From contig CAYJLI010000013.1 of the NCBI GenBank assembly GCA_964371155.1, forward strand, positions 1-43,647: a stretch of 43,647 nt of DNA. The letters run 5' to 3'. The notes under the pieces were generated by a model. The model was given only the letters and a program-made list of their open reading frames with translations, had not been told where the DNA came from and did no database searches. Below are positions 6,969 through 15,696 of this stretch, one piece after another. The translations under genes and the position numbers were made by a program. The stretch comes from CAYJEQ01 sp964371155 (lineage in GTDB: Bacteria > Bacillota > Clostridia > Oscillospirales > Ruminococcaceae). How positions within the stretch are numbered: position 1 is the stretch's first letter; every line of letters begins with the position of its first letter.

Positions 6969-8453
6969 ATGAAAAAAATAGGATTTGACAATGAAGTTTA
7001 TATGCGTGAACAGGTAAAACGCATAAAAGAGAGAGTTAACAGATTCGGTGGAAAACTTTATTTAGAGTTTGGCGGAAAGCTTTTTGATGACTATCATGCG
7101 GCGAGAGTATTGCCGGGTTTTGATTTAAATGGCAAGGTTAAAATGCTTTGTGAGATGAAAGACCAAGCAGAAATCATACTCTGCATAAGTGCTACGTCAA
7201 TTGAGAAAAATAAAATGAGGTCGGACATAGGCATCACCTACGACATGGAAGTGCTGCGCCTGATAGACAGCCTCAGAAAGATGGATTTGTACATAGGCTC
7301 GGTGCTAATAACCCAGTTCACAGGACAACCCTCGGCGGACATATTCCGCAAAAAGCTCGAGATGAGGGGGGAGCGTGTATATATTCACGCACTCACAGAA
7401 GGATATCCCTCGAATGTTGATGTTATAGTATCCGAAAAAGGATATGGAGCAAACCCATATATAGAAACCACAAGGCCGCTTGTAGTAGTTACCGCACCGG
7501 GGCCTGGAAGTGGAAAACTTGCCACCTGCCTTTCACAGCTTTATCATGAGCAACAAAGGGGAGTAACCGCAGGATATGCAAAATATGAAACTTTCCCCGT
7601 GTGGAGCCTACCGCTTGATCATCCTGTGAATGTGGCATATGAAGCTGCAACGGCGGACCTTAAAGATGTAAACATGATAGACCCATTCCACCTAAATGCC
7701 TATAATGAAACAACTGTAAATTACAATAGAGATATAGAAGCATTCCCCGTGGTAAGAACTATTTTAAATAGGATTTTGGGCGGTGAAGTATATAAATCAC
7801 CCACCGATATGGGTGTAAATATGATAGGCATCAGCATTGCAGACGATGATCTGGTGAGAAAAGCGGCGTGTCAGGAAATAATTAGGCGTTGGTACAGAGT
7901 GCAGTGCGATTACCGCAAGGGAATAGGCGATTTAGAAGCCTGCCAAAAGCTTGAGTACCTTATGATTTCGCTTGGACTGACCAGTGAAGACAGACCAGCA
8001 ATAGCTCCCGCAGTAAAAAAAGCGGAAGAATGTGGTGGAAGCGCAGTGGCGATAGAGCTAACAGACGGCGCTATTGTAACAGGGAAATCCTCCGATTTAA
8101 TGAACGACACTGCGGCGGTAGTGCTAAACTCTATAAAACATCTTGCTAAAATAGACGATGCTACCATGCTGATATCAAGGGATGTTCTTTCGCCGATTAT
8201 TAAGATGAAGCAGGAAGTGCTCGGAAGCAGAAGACCGATATTAAAGCTTGAAGAAGTGCTTCAGGCACTTTCAGTATCGGCGGTTACCGATTCCACTGCG
8301 GCACTCGCAATGAGCAAGCTCACCGAGCTAAGAGGATGCGAAGCGCACAGCTCGGATATAATAACCCATTCCGACTCTGCAACATTTTTAAAACTTGGGA
8401 TAAACTGCACCTGTGAGCCAAGGTTCCCCACAAAGGATTTATACTTTAGGTAG
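6969..8453 (+). CDS. DUF1846-family protein
   Basis: A 494-residue cytosolic protein that I recognise as DUF1846 from its N-terminus (KKIGFDNEVYMREQV), the segment LYLEFGGKLFDDYHAARVLPGF, and the phosphate-loop-like region VVTAPGPGSGKLATCLSQLYHE near residue 180. Members are widespread in Firmicutes and anaerobes at about 500 residues. Crystal structures exist, but the physiological role is not established; a nucleotide-binding or ATP-dependent role is suggested by the GPGSGK loop. The length is complete. The start ATG follows AAGGTG with good spacing, and a GTG nine bases earlier is a weaker alternative. It is monocistronic, with its own promoter and a strong terminator. Confidence 0.88.
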   Translation: MKKIGFDNEVYMREQVKRIKERVNRFGGKLYLEFGGKLFDDYHAARVLPGFDLNGKVKMLCEMKDQAEIILCISATSIEKNKMRSDIGITYDMEVLRLIDSLRKMDLYIGSVLITQFTGQPSADIFRKKLEMRGERVYIHALTEGYPSNVDVIVSEKGYGANPYIETTRPLVVVTAPGPGSGKLATCLSQLYHEQQRGVTAGYAKYETFPVWSLPLDHPVNVAYEAATADLKDVNMIDPFHLNAYNETTVNYNRDIEAFPVVRTILNRILGGEVYKSPTDMGVNMIGISIADDDLVRKAACQEIIRRWYRVQCDYRKGIGDLEACQKLEYLMISLGLTSEDRPAIAPAVKKAEECGGSAVAIELTDGAIVTGKSSDLMNDTAAVVLNSIKHLAKIDDATMLISRDVLSPIIKMKQEVLGSRRPILKLEEVLQALSVSAVTDSTAALAMSKLTELRGCEAHSSDIITHSDSATFLKLGINCTCEPRFPTKDLYFR

Positions 8454-8473
8454 GAGCTTATAATCAAAATTTC

Positions 8474-8517
8474 ATTATCTTTCCCACTTTGTTATTAAGT
8501 GGGAAAGATAATTTTTT
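8474..8517 (+). terminator. Rho-independent terminator after the DUF1846 gene
   Basis: A perfect 16-bp stem, ATTATCTTTCCCACTT (8474-8489) with its complement at 8497-8512, encloses a seven-base loop and runs into six T residues. It begins 21 bases after the DUF1846 stop codon. Confidence 0.93.
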
Positions 8518-8624
8518 GCATATTTAAAATAATTATCACTTTCCCAATCTGCATATTCAGCGTTGCAGTAATTTCAGGATATGCATTTAATATTTTGATA
8601 TAGGATATATTGCTCTAATTATAC

Positions 8625-8662
8625 AAAAAAACATGCCACCGCCGTAGGCGGTGGCATGTTTT
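8625..8662 (-). terminator. Terminator of the proBA-lipoprotein operon
   Basis: AACATGCCACCGCC (8630-8643) pairs perfectly with 8647-8660 over a three-base loop. The stem can be extended by two A-T pairs. On the minus strand the hairpin ends in a run of T residues (complement of the A-run 8625-8630), about 65 bases after the lipoprotein stop codon. Its CCACCGC/GCGGTGG core recurs in other hairpins of the window. Confidence 0.88.
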
Positions 8663-8694
8663 GATTATAAAGAAAAATAGTCGTTTGCGACACA

Positions 8695-8715
8695 TTCACT
8701 CTTCACTCTTCACTA
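8695..8715. repeat. Three tandem 7-mers (TTCACTC/TTCACTC/TTCACTA)
   Basis: A short direct repeat just before the stop codon of the minus-strand lipoprotein gene. It lies outside any reading frame I accept. No function is evident. Confidence 0.6.
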
Positions 8716-8724
8716 ATAAATAAT

Positions 8725-9366
8725 CTACCCAGTAATCTCTGTTACTGTAATTCCAGTTAGTCCGAAATTGTTTGAGAGTGTATCGCCAAGTGCATCCACA
8801 TCCCCAAAGGAGGACATAAGCACCACATTTGCGGTAGCGGTTACCACGTTGTCGCCATTTGGAGCAAAGGAAACAATACCACCGTATTCGCCATCAAAGC
8901 TGTATAGGTATATTGTTGGTTCCGTCGGTGCTTCGGAGCTTAAAAAAGCGTCATTTTCGGTGAGCATGGAGGAAACAACTAAAAGATCGGACCCACTCAT
9001 GCCATTTATAAAGGAGGGAAGTGAAGCGGTAAATTTGTTTTCTACAATCTTAAGTACTTCTTCGGATAAGTTTATATCCGATTGCTCGCTGAGCATATTA
9101 TACATCGCATCCGAGGCACCCTCTATTTTGTGCACAGAAGTTGGTGTGGAAAAATCTGTGGAGGCAATACCTGCCACAATATCGTCAAATTCATCGGAAT
9201 AGGTATAAAAGCGTATGTAATCTTCATTGCTTGCAAGAGTGCCAACGTTTGTGAGTAGTTCGGCACCCTTATCATAAAGTGTAATATCATTTGAAGCGGT
9301 ATTACTGCAACCACTCGCAGCGAGTATCATTAAAACGGATAATGCCAAAGCTAAAATTTTCTTCAT
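8725..9366 (-). CDS. Predicted lipoprotein of unknown function
   Basis: A 213-residue protein with a classical lipoprotein signal: KK, a hydrophobic stretch ALALSVLMI, and the lipobox LAASGC with the lipidated cysteine at residue 20. It should be anchored on the outer face of the membrane. The mature part is acidic, rich in Ser, Thr and Asp, with no motif I recognise; the C-terminal half (IYLYSFDGEYGGIVSFAPNG onward) looks like an alternating beta-strand region. It starts 55 bases after the stop of another exported protein and lies downstream of proBA, so it may share that transcript. The ATG follows AAGGA. Composition is similar to its neighbour. Confidence 0.82.
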   Translation of the reverse strand: MKKILALALSVLMILAASGCSNTASNDITLYDKGAELLTNVGTLASNEDYIRFYTYSDEFDDIVAGIASTDFSTPTSVHKIEGASDAMYNMLSEQSDINLSEEVLKIVENKFTASLPSFINGMSGSDLLVVSSMLTENDAFLSSEAPTEPTIYLYSFDGEYGGIVSFAPNGDNVVTATANVVLMSSFGDVDALGDTLSNNFGLTGITVTEITG

Positions 9367-9421
9367 ATTTTTTCCTTCTCTATATGCTTTTGCACATTTA
9401 AATTATTTTAAACACAGGGAT

Positions 9422-10135
9422 TTATCCTGCTGTCGAGCCACTGTCCACTGTTGGTGACTCGGTGGTGATAGGCAGTATCTGCACAATTTTATAGCCATTT
9501 TGAGTTTCCTGCAAATGATAGCTCATGTATTTATCAGGGGTGGGCTCGTAGTCCTCATCATTTATTGTAATCCCACCGAAGTTCTCAGTAGGAGGCACAT
9601 ATCCCACAGTTAGTGTTATCATATCGCCTTGGGAGTCCATTTCGCTGATATAGGGAATGTAAAATGAAGTAAGTCCCACTACGGGCACTTTGTAAAGTCC
9701 GCTCACCTCGTCGTAATAGTATGTGGACTCAAAATCCCCGAATGTCTGATGGTTTATCACAGTACTGCTTCCAAAAAGTGTAGCCGCCGCCACATCAACA
9801 TCCGAGGCTGGAAGGAGTAGCATACCACTGTCGTCATTGCTGTATGTGCCACGCTTTTCACTTAAAAGGCATGACCATATGGAGGATAAGCGTATTAAAT
9901 TTTCATCCGCATTTGTGACATCATCAAAAGGCACTGGGTCAAACATCACCACGGGGGTGATAAAGGATTCAAGCTCATCTATTTCACCCGAGCGGTCAAA
10001 GAGTCTGATTGTCATATCCACACTGAGCGAAACAAGTGTAATAGCCCCCACAACTGCAAGCACTATAAGCGCAACACCTATCGAAGAAGCGTATCTATTT
10101 CTGCGACTTTTTTTAATCGGTTTACTGTTACTCAT
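9422..10135 (-). CDS. Membrane-anchored protein of unknown function
   Basis: A 237-residue protein with a basic N-terminus (KPIKKSRRNRY), one transmembrane helix at about residues 19-40 (GVALIVLAVVGAITLVSL), then an acidic extracytoplasmic domain. That arrangement predicts N-in, C-out topology. The outer domain has beta-rich stretches and ends in a Ser/Thr/Pro-rich tail. I do not recognise a family. Its neighbours are proA (115 bp upstream) and a lipoprotein gene downstream. The start ATG has an AAAGGA sequence rather far upstream (13 bases), so initiation may be weak. Both exported genes are transcribed with or behind proBA, though a link to proline synthesis is not implied by their sequence. 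Confidence 0.78.
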   Translation of the reverse strand: MSNSKPIKKSRRNRYASSIGVALIVLAVVGAITLVSLSVDMTIRLFDRSGEIDELESFITPVVMFDPVPFDDVTNADENLIRLSSIWSCLLSEKRGTYSNDDSGMLLLPASDVDVAAATLFGSSTVINHQTFGDFESTYYYDEVSGLYKVPVVGLTSFYIPYISEMDSQGDMITLTVGYVPPTENFGGITINDEDYEPTPDKYMSYHLQETQNGYKIVQILPITTESPTVDSGSTAG

Positions 10136-10250
10136 AAAAATTGTTTATTCCTTTCAAGATAAATGACTGATTTTTATTTTGCGCCCGCATAAGGGAGCAC
10201 GCCCCATCCATCACAGGTAGGGATACACGGAGAAATCCTCTCTAAATATG

Positions 10251-11498
10251 TTATCTAATCTGCCCATTACCTCTGATTATAAATTTATTTGTGGTGAGTG
10301 CCGAAAGTCCCATAGGGCCTCTCACATGCATCTTTTGAGTGGAAATGCCTATCTCGGCACCATATCCAAATTCGCCACCGTCGGTAAAGCGGGTGGAAGC
10401 ATTTACATAGACAGCCGCCGCATCCACCGCCTTTATAAACACACTGCTGTTTTGATAACTATCGGTGATAATTGCCTCGGAATGACCGCTCGAATGCTCT
10501 TTTATATGAGCTATTGCTTCTTTTAAATCCTCAACCACTTTAACAGCGAGAATATAATCGCCAAATTCGGTGAAATAATCCTCCTCGGTAGCCAAAACCG
10601 CCTCGGGGATAAATTTTCTTGTGATTTCACATCCCCTTATCTCAACATTATATTCATCGAGTGCTAATTTTAGCATGGGAAGATATTTTTCTGCCAAAGA
10701 TTTATGTACAAGCAAAGTTTCCATAGCATTGCAAACGGAGGGACGGCTTGCCTTAGCATTAACTGCGATTTTCACAGCCATGTCGAGGTCGGCACTTTCG
10801 TCCACATAGCTGTGGCATATTCCCACACCAGTTTCAATAACTGGCACTTTTGCATTTTCCACGACTGTTTTAATAAGCCCTGCGCCACCCCTTGGAATTA
10901 ATAAATCTATATAATCCGTCATGCAGAGAAGCTCTTTCACGCTTTCTCTTGAGGTGTCCTCTATGAGCAGCACTGAATCTGAGGGGATTTTGCTTTCACT
11001 GAGTGCTTCACGCATTATGCGCACAAGCTCTTTATTTGAATTAATCGCCTCACTGCCACCTCTGAGTATACAGCAGTTGCCCGATTTTATGCTGAGTGCG
11101 GCGGCATCCACCGTGACATTTGGCCGTGCCTCATAAATCATTGCAATCACACCAAAAGGCACACGGGTGTTGATGATGCTTAGCCCATTTGGCATACTCA
11201 CCCCATCGGAAACATTGCCCACTGGGTCTTTAAGGCGCACAATCTCCCTCACCGCTTCTGAAATGGCGGAAATTCTATCCTCGTTAAGTGTAAGGCGGTC
11301 TATCATTGAGGCTCTAATGCCTTTTTCCTTTGCCGCTTCTATATCTATTTTATTTGCAATAATTATATTTTCAGCATTTTCATTAAGACTTTTAGCTATC
11401 AAAAGCAGTGCATGATTTTTATCATCGGTGGAAACAGTAGCCATCACATCCGAGGCTATTTTGCTCCTCCTGCCAAGCTCTGTGGCATTGCTCATCAT
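10251..11498 (-). CDS. proA: Gamma-glutamyl phosphate reductase (glutamate-5-semialdehyde dehydrogenase)
   Basis: A 415-residue enzyme of the aldehyde dehydrogenase superfamily. It reduces gamma-glutamyl phosphate with NADPH to glutamate 5-semialdehyde, the second step of proline synthesis. Visible motifs are PFGVIAMIYEARPNVTVDAAAL, LRGGSEAINSN, LIPRGGAGLI, ETGVGICHSYVD, and the catalytic cysteine in ASRPSVCNAMETLLVH (about Cys256). The C-terminus RGPMGLSALTTNKFIIRGNGQIR is diagnostic. The gene overlaps proB by four bases (ATGA), indicating translational coupling. Two adjacent ATGs are possible; the second (11493-11495) has the better distance from AAGGGGG. No proC is present in the window. 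Confidence 0.97.
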   Translation of the reverse strand: MMSNATELGRRSKIASDVMATVSTDDKNHALLLIAKSLNENAENIIIANKIDIEAAKEKGIRASMIDRLTLNEDRISAISEAVREIVRLKDPVGNVSDGVSMPNGLSIINTRVPFGVIAMIYEARPNVTVDAAALSIKSGNCCILRGGSEAINSNKELVRIMREALSESKIPSDSVLLIEDTSRESVKELLCMTDYIDLLIPRGGAGLIKTVVENAKVPVIETGVGICHSYVDESADLDMAVKIAVNAKASRPSVCNAMETLLVHKSLAEKYLPMLKLALDEYNVEIRGCEITRKFIPEAVLATEEDYFTEFGDYILAVKVVEDLKEAIAHIKEHSSGHSEAIITDSYQNSSVFIKAVDAAAVYVNASTRFTDGGEFGYGAEIGISTQKMHVRGPMGLSALTTNKFIIRGNGQIR

Positions 11499-12277
11499 TT
11501 TACCCCCTTAAAGAGTGTACCCACTCCATCTTTTTCGAATATATCATATAGCACATCGGGATTTTTTCCATTTACTATCAGCATGTCTATCCCTGCTTCA
11601 GTAGCAAGTTTTGCCGCATGAATTTTAGTAATCATCCCACCTGTACCAAGGCTACTTCCTGCACCATCCGCAATGGATAGGATGAAATCATCAATTTTCT
11701 CCACCACATCAATTTTTTCCGCATCGGCATGGTGGGTGGGGTTTTTATTATAGAGCCCATCTATATCACTCATGATTATCAGCAAATCGCTTTCGGTAAG
11801 CAGGGAAACTATCGCCGAAAGAGTGTCGTTATCGCCAAATTCTATTTCTTCTACCGAGACAGTGTCGTTCTCATTTACAATGGGAATAACACGCAAATCA
11901 AGTAGCTTTTTAAATGTGTTCACAACATTTTCCCTGCGATGATCACTCTCGATTACATCCCTTGTTAAGAGCACCTGCGCCACATGGTGGTGATACCCTG
12001 AAAAGATTTTATCATATGTATACATAAGCTCGGATTGTCCCACTGCTGCCATCGCCTGCTTTGAGGGCATATCGGAGGGCCTGTCCATACCAAGCTTGCC
12101 CATCCCCACTGCGACAGCACCCGAGGAAACAAGTATTATTTCCTTGCCGCTATTTTTTATATCCGAAATAACCTTTATTAGCGATTCAAGCCGCCTTATA
12201 TTCACAAGGCCTTTTTCATGCGTAAGCGTTGAGCTACCCACTTTTATAACAATTCTTTTTACCTTTTCAAAAGACAT
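11495..12277 (-). CDS. proB: Glutamate 5-kinase, short form without PUA domain
   Basis: A 260-residue amino acid kinase that phosphorylates the gamma-carboxylate of glutamate using ATP, the committed step of proline synthesis. Motifs are KRIVIKVGSSTL, ILVSSGAVAVGMGKLG, VPIVNENDTV-type sequence (VIPIVNENDTVSVEEIEFGDNDTLSA), LLIIMSDIDGLYN, and GTGGMITKIHAAKLA. Length is that of the kinase domain alone; the C-terminal PUA domain of the E. coli enzyme is missing, as in many Clostridia. I chose the ATG at 12275-12277, preceded by GGGGTGG with a five-base spacer, over a GTG three codons upstream that lies within the ribosome site. First gene of the proBA operon. Confidence 0.96.
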   Translation of the reverse strand: MSFEKVKRIVIKVGSSTLTHEKGLVNIRRLESLIKVISDIKNSGKEIILVSSGAVAVGMGKLGMDRPSDMPSKQAMAAVGQSELMYTYDKIFSGYHHHVAQVLLTRDVIESDHRRENVVNTFKKLLDLRVIPIVNENDTVSVEEIEFGDNDTLSAIVSLLTESDLLIIMSDIDGLYNKNPTHHADAEKIDVVEKIDDFILSIADGAGSSLGTGGMITKIHAAKLATEAGIDMLIVNGKNPDVLYDIFEKDGVGTLFKGVK

Positions 12278-12443
12278 TCTGTCCACCCCACTTAAAAATA
12301 AACATTACCATATTCTTGGCATTGTAATTATAATACATGCATATACAGTTTAGTATAACATAAATAAGAAATTTTTGTATACATTTTTTTGCGGTAATTT
12401 TGCTTTGGAATAAGAAAAAATTAGAAATATATATAGCAATAGA

Positions 12444-12466
12444 CTAATTCACATTAACTGAATTAG
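12444..12466. promoter_or_regulatory. Small inverted repeat upstream of the polysaccharide locus
   Basis: CTAATTC (12444-12450) and GAATTAG (12460-12466) are perfect 7-bp arms spaced by nine bases, ending just before the AAAGGA site of the first aminotransferase gene. It lies in a 203-bp, very AT-rich divergent region between proB and the locus. No convincing promoter hexamer pair was found. An operator or leader stem is possible. Confidence 0.35.
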
Positions 12467-12480
12467 CAGAAAGGATTAAA

Positions 12481-13713
12481 ATGAATATACCATTCTCTCC
12501 TCCAGATATAAGCGAACTTGAAATTGAAGAAGTTGTAGATACCCTCAAATCAGGATGGATTACAACTGGACATAAAACAAAAAGATTAGAAGAGAACATT
12601 TCAAAATATTGTGGGACAAATAAATCCATTTGTCTTAATTCTGCTACCGCTGGCTTAGAATTAACACTCAGACTCTTTAATATAGGTGAAGGCGATGAGG
12701 TGATAACTACCGCCTATACTTATACTGCTACTGCAAGTGTTATAGTGCATGTGGGAGCAAAAATTGTTATGGTTGATACACAAAAAGATTCATATGAGAT
12801 GGATTATGACAAGCTATCACTCGCAATAACAAATAAAACAAAAGCTATTATACCTGTGGACATCGGCGGTGTGATTTGCAATTACGAAAAGATATTTGAC
12901 GCAGTACTCTCAGCCTCCAACATATTTAAGCCAAATGGATTTTTTCAGGAGAAGCTTGGAAGAATTTTAGTTCTTGCTGATGCTGCACATAGCTTTGGAG
13001 CTATAAAAAATGATGTGAAAAGTGGGAATATTGCAGATTTCACAGCATTTTCGTTTCATGCGGTTAAAAACTTTACAACGGCTGAAGGCGGTGCTTTGAC
13101 ATGGAAGAGAATAAACGGAGTGGATGACACTGAAATTTATAAACATCTATCACTTATGAGCCTGCATGGACAAAACAAAGACGCTTTAGCAAAAACAAGT
13201 TTGGGCTCATGGGAATACGATATTATTGCACCGTATTATAAATGCAATATGACCGATATTGCAGCAGCTATCGGAATTGCGCAATTAAAAAGATATGAAG
13301 AAATATTAAAAATTCGCATGGGCCTTGTTAAATTATATGAAAGCATGCTTAAAAGCGAAAAAATAGAAATAGTGCATCATCATGGAGAAAACTATAAGTC
13401 GAGTTGTCATCTATTACTTGTGAGAATAAAAGATAAAGATGAAGACTTTAGAAATTTATTGGTTAAAAGGCTTGCGGAGGTAGGAGTGTCTGCAAATGTT
13501 CACTACAAACCACTGCCAATGCTAACTGCGTATAAAAATTTGGGATTTAACATTGCAAATTACCCCAATGCATACAATCAGTATAAAAATGAAATTACCT
13601 TGCCACTATTTTCTACCATGACAAAAACACATGTGACATATGTCTGCGAGCAACTAAATAAAATATTGGTGGATATAAATTCAGAAGAGCTTTTAAAAAA
13701 CTACTCTGTATAG
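12481..13713 (+). CDS. DegT/DnrJ/EryC1/StrS-family sugar aminotransferase
   Basis: A 410-residue PLP aminotransferase of the sugar-nucleotide type (ArnB/PseC/PglE superfamily). Seen in sequence: SGWITTGHKTKRLE, NSATAGLELTL, the PLP-holding aspartate in LADAAHSFGA (about Asp167) and the Schiff-base lysine in SFHAVKNFTTAEGGAL (about Lys196). The family installs an amino group on a keto-sugar nucleotide using glutamate. It carries a roughly 20-residue insertion before the ADAAH motif (about 140-160). It is the first gene of the polysaccharide locus but is separated from the next by 213 bp containing a promoter, so it may be regulated on its own. The exact sugar substrate is unknown. Confidence 0.88.
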   Translation: MNIPFSPPDISELEIEEVVDTLKSGWITTGHKTKRLEENISKYCGTNKSICLNSATAGLELTLRLFNIGEGDEVITTAYTYTATASVIVHVGAKIVMVDTQKDSYEMDYDKLSLAITNKTKAIIPVDIGGVICNYEKIFDAVLSASNIFKPNGFFQEKLGRILVLADAAHSFGAIKNDVKSGNIADFTAFSFHAVKNFTTAEGGALTWKRINGVDDTEIYKHLSLMSLHGQNKDALAKTSLGSWEYDIIAPYYKCNMTDIAAAIGIAQLKRYEEILKIRMGLVKLYESMLKSEKIEIVHHHGENYKSSCHLLLVRIKDKDEDFRNLLVKRLAEVGVSANVHYKPLPMLTAYKNLGFNIANYPNAYNQYKNEITLPLFSTMTKTHVTYVCEQLNKILVDINSEELLKNYSV

Positions 13714-13850
13714 TGAAATAACTAAACACTTCATAGCAAAACAATAAAGCTTGAAAACTGCCAATAATTTGCCATTCCATTGCCGTTGATTCCCCATGTA
13801 AAAAAATAGTAGAATATAGTAAGTTTATTGGGATTAATAAGGGAATTTGA

Positions 13851-13880
13851 TTGACTAACAGAGCAGTTTTGTGGTAAAAT
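13851..13880 (+). promoter_or_regulatory. Internal promoter of the polysaccharide locus
   Basis: TTGACT at 13851-13856 and TAAAAT at 13875-13880 are 18 bases apart, about 46 bases before the EpsN/PglE-like ATG at 13927. It probably drives the long series of close or overlapping genes from 13927 to 29157. Confidence 0.6.
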
Positions 13881-13926
13881 TAAGAGATTTATAGGAAGAA
13901 AAAGATGTTTAAATATTGAGGTAACT

Positions 13927-15045
13927 ATGCAAGAGAAAAGAATATACCTTGCCACACCGACAATGCATGGTGAAGAGCAAGAATTTATAAAAGAAGCATT
14001 TGACACTAACTGGATTGCACCACTTGGCAAAAATGTGGACGAATTTGAAAAAAGTGTAGCAAACTACATAGGGGTATCTGCGGCAACGGCACTCTCTTCT
14101 GGAACTGCGGCACTCCACTTAGCACTAAAGCTATGCGATGTAAAAGAGGACGATATTATACTATGTTCCGACCTTACATTCTCAGCGACAGTAAACCCTG
14201 TTTCGTATGAAAAGGCAAAGCAAGTGTATATAGACAGTGAAGAAGAAAGCTGGAATATCGACCCCGAGGCACTGAAAAAAGCGATACAAAAATATCCACA
14301 AGCAAAAGCTGTGATAGTTGTACATCTGTATGGCACACCTGCGAAGATGGAGGAAATAGAAGAAATTTGCGATGAATATAATATACCCATTATTGAGGAT
14401 GCGGCAGAGTCGCTTGGAGCAATGTACAATGACAAACAAACAGGCGCATTCGGCAAATATGCAGCAATTTCTTTTAATGGCAATAAAATAATTACCACCT
14501 CGGGTGGAGGGATGCTTGTATCAAATGATGAAGAGGCGATAAAAAAGGCGCATTTTTGGGCTACGCAGTCAAGGGAAGCGGTGCTTCATTATGAGCATAA
14601 AGAAATCGGATACAATTACCGTATGAGCAATATAGTTGCAGGGATTGGCAGGGGGCAGATGCTTCATTTAGATGAGCATATAGCACTAAAAAAGCGTATA
14701 TACGAAGTGTATAAAGAAGCATTTAGAGGGCTTCCTGTAACAATGAACCCTTATCTAAAAAACACCCAGCCAAATTTTTGGCTGTCCTGTATTTTAATAG
14801 ATGAAAACTGCAATGTAAATCCAAATACGATAATAGAAAAGCTTGCAGAGGACAATATCGAGGCAAGACCTATCTGGAAGCCGATGCATATGCAACCCGT
14901 TTTTAGTGACTGTGATTTTATTTCGGCAAATGAAGAAGCGCTTTCTAAAAAGATATTCGAAAAAGGGCTTTGCCTACCAAGTGATATTAAGATGACAAGC
15001 GAGGAACAACAAAGGGTTATAGACATTGTGAAATCTTGCTTTTAA
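13927..15045 (+). CDS. EpsN/PglE-like UDP-4-keto-6-deoxy-GlcNAc aminotransferase
   Basis: A 372-residue DegT-type PLP aminotransferase. Motifs typical of EpsN and PglE are IYLATPTMHGEEQEFIKEAF at the N-terminus, NWIAPLG, LSSGTAALHLAL, IIEDAAESLGA (Asp158) and ISFNGNKIITTSGGGM with the PLP lysine at about 187. These enzymes convert UDP-2-acetamido-2,6-dideoxy-4-keto-glucose to the 4-amino sugar in the bacillosamine route. The next gene is a PglC-like phosphoglycosyl transferase, the same pairing as in B. subtilis epsL-epsN and Campylobacter pglC-pglE. The required 4,6-dehydratase is encoded at the right edge of the window. The start ATG follows GAGG. Confidence 0.9.
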   Translation: MQEKRIYLATPTMHGEEQEFIKEAFDTNWIAPLGKNVDEFEKSVANYIGVSAATALSSGTAALHLALKLCDVKEDDIILCSDLTFSATVNPVSYEKAKQVYIDSEEESWNIDPEALKKAIQKYPQAKAVIVVHLYGTPAKMEEIEEICDEYNIPIIEDAAESLGAMYNDKQTGAFGKYAAISFNGNKIITTSGGGMLVSNDEEAIKKAHFWATQSREAVLHYEHKEIGYNYRMSNIVAGIGRGQMLHLDEHIALKKRIYEVYKEAFRGLPVTMNPYLKNTQPNFWLSCILIDENCNVNPNTIIEKLAEDNIEARPIWKPMHMQPVFSDCDFISANEEALSKKIFEKGLCLPSDIKMTSEEQQRVIDIVKSCF

Positions 15046-15057
15046 AGGAAATGTTCA

Positions 15058-15657
15058 ATGTATAGAAAATTTTTTAAGCGACCACTTGATATAGTATTAT
15101 CCCTAACTGCGATAATACTGCTTTCCCCTATAATGCTAATTACAGCACTGCTTGTGAAGAAAAAACTCGGAAGCCCCGTAATTTTTTCGCAAGAGCGACC
15201 TGGCAAGGATGAGGAAATCTTTAAGATGTATAAATTCCGCAGTATGACTGACGAAAAAGATGAAAATGGTGAACTCCTCCCAGATAGCGTAAGACTTACT
15301 TCTTTTGGCAAAAAGCTGAGGAGTACAAGTTTGGACGAGCTACCCGAGCTTTTTAATATATTAAAAGGTGATATGAGCGTGGTGGGGCCAAGGCCGCTTT
15401 TGGTGGAGTATTTAAGTATGTATAATGATGAACAGAAACGAAGACACGAAGTTCGACCAGGGCTCTCGGGACTGGCTCAGGTGAGAGGGAGAAATTCGAT
15501 TGATTGGGACGAAAAGTTTAAGCTTGATGTTGAATATGTAAATTCGTATAATTTACTGATGGATATAAAAATAATAGTTTTAACACTTGGAAAAGTTATG
15601 TCGAAAGATGGGATAAATGCTGAAAATTCAGCTACAGTTGAGAGATTTAAGAGATAG
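15058..15657 (+). CDS. PglC/EpsL-like initiating phosphoglycosyl transferase
   Basis: A 199-residue monotopic phosphoglycosyl transferase that moves a sugar-1-phosphate from a UDP-sugar to undecaprenyl phosphate at the inner leaflet, starting repeat-unit assembly. The N-terminal re-entrant hydrophobic helix (RPLDIVLSLTAIILLSPIM) is followed by VIFSQERPGKD, YKFRSM, the catalytic Asp-Glu dyad in SLDELPELFNILKGDMS, VGPRPLL and PGLSGLAQVRGRN. It has the small catalytic-core size of PglC, without the large membrane domain of WbaP. It lies 12 bases after the aminotransferase stop with an AAAGGAA site, so the donor may well be the 4-amino-sugar product made by its neighbours. Confidence 0.93.
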   Translation: MYRKFFKRPLDIVLSLTAIILLSPIMLITALLVKKKLGSPVIFSQERPGKDEEIFKMYKFRSMTDEKDENGELLPDSVRLTSFGKKLRSTSLDELPELFNILKGDMSVVGPRPLLVEYLSMYNDEQKRRHEVRPGLSGLAQVRGRNSIDWDEKFKLDVEYVNSYNLLMDIKIIVLTLGKVMSKDGINAENSATVERFKR

Positions 15658-15696
15658 AAAATATAATTAACTATATTTACTGAAAGGAAAAAAGCC

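Noticed and set aside
8768..9202. Plus-strand open frame (144 codons) opposite the lipoprotein gene
   Set aside because: The minus-strand frame has a signal peptide, lipobox and ribosome site. The plus-strand frame has none of these and no recognisable domain.
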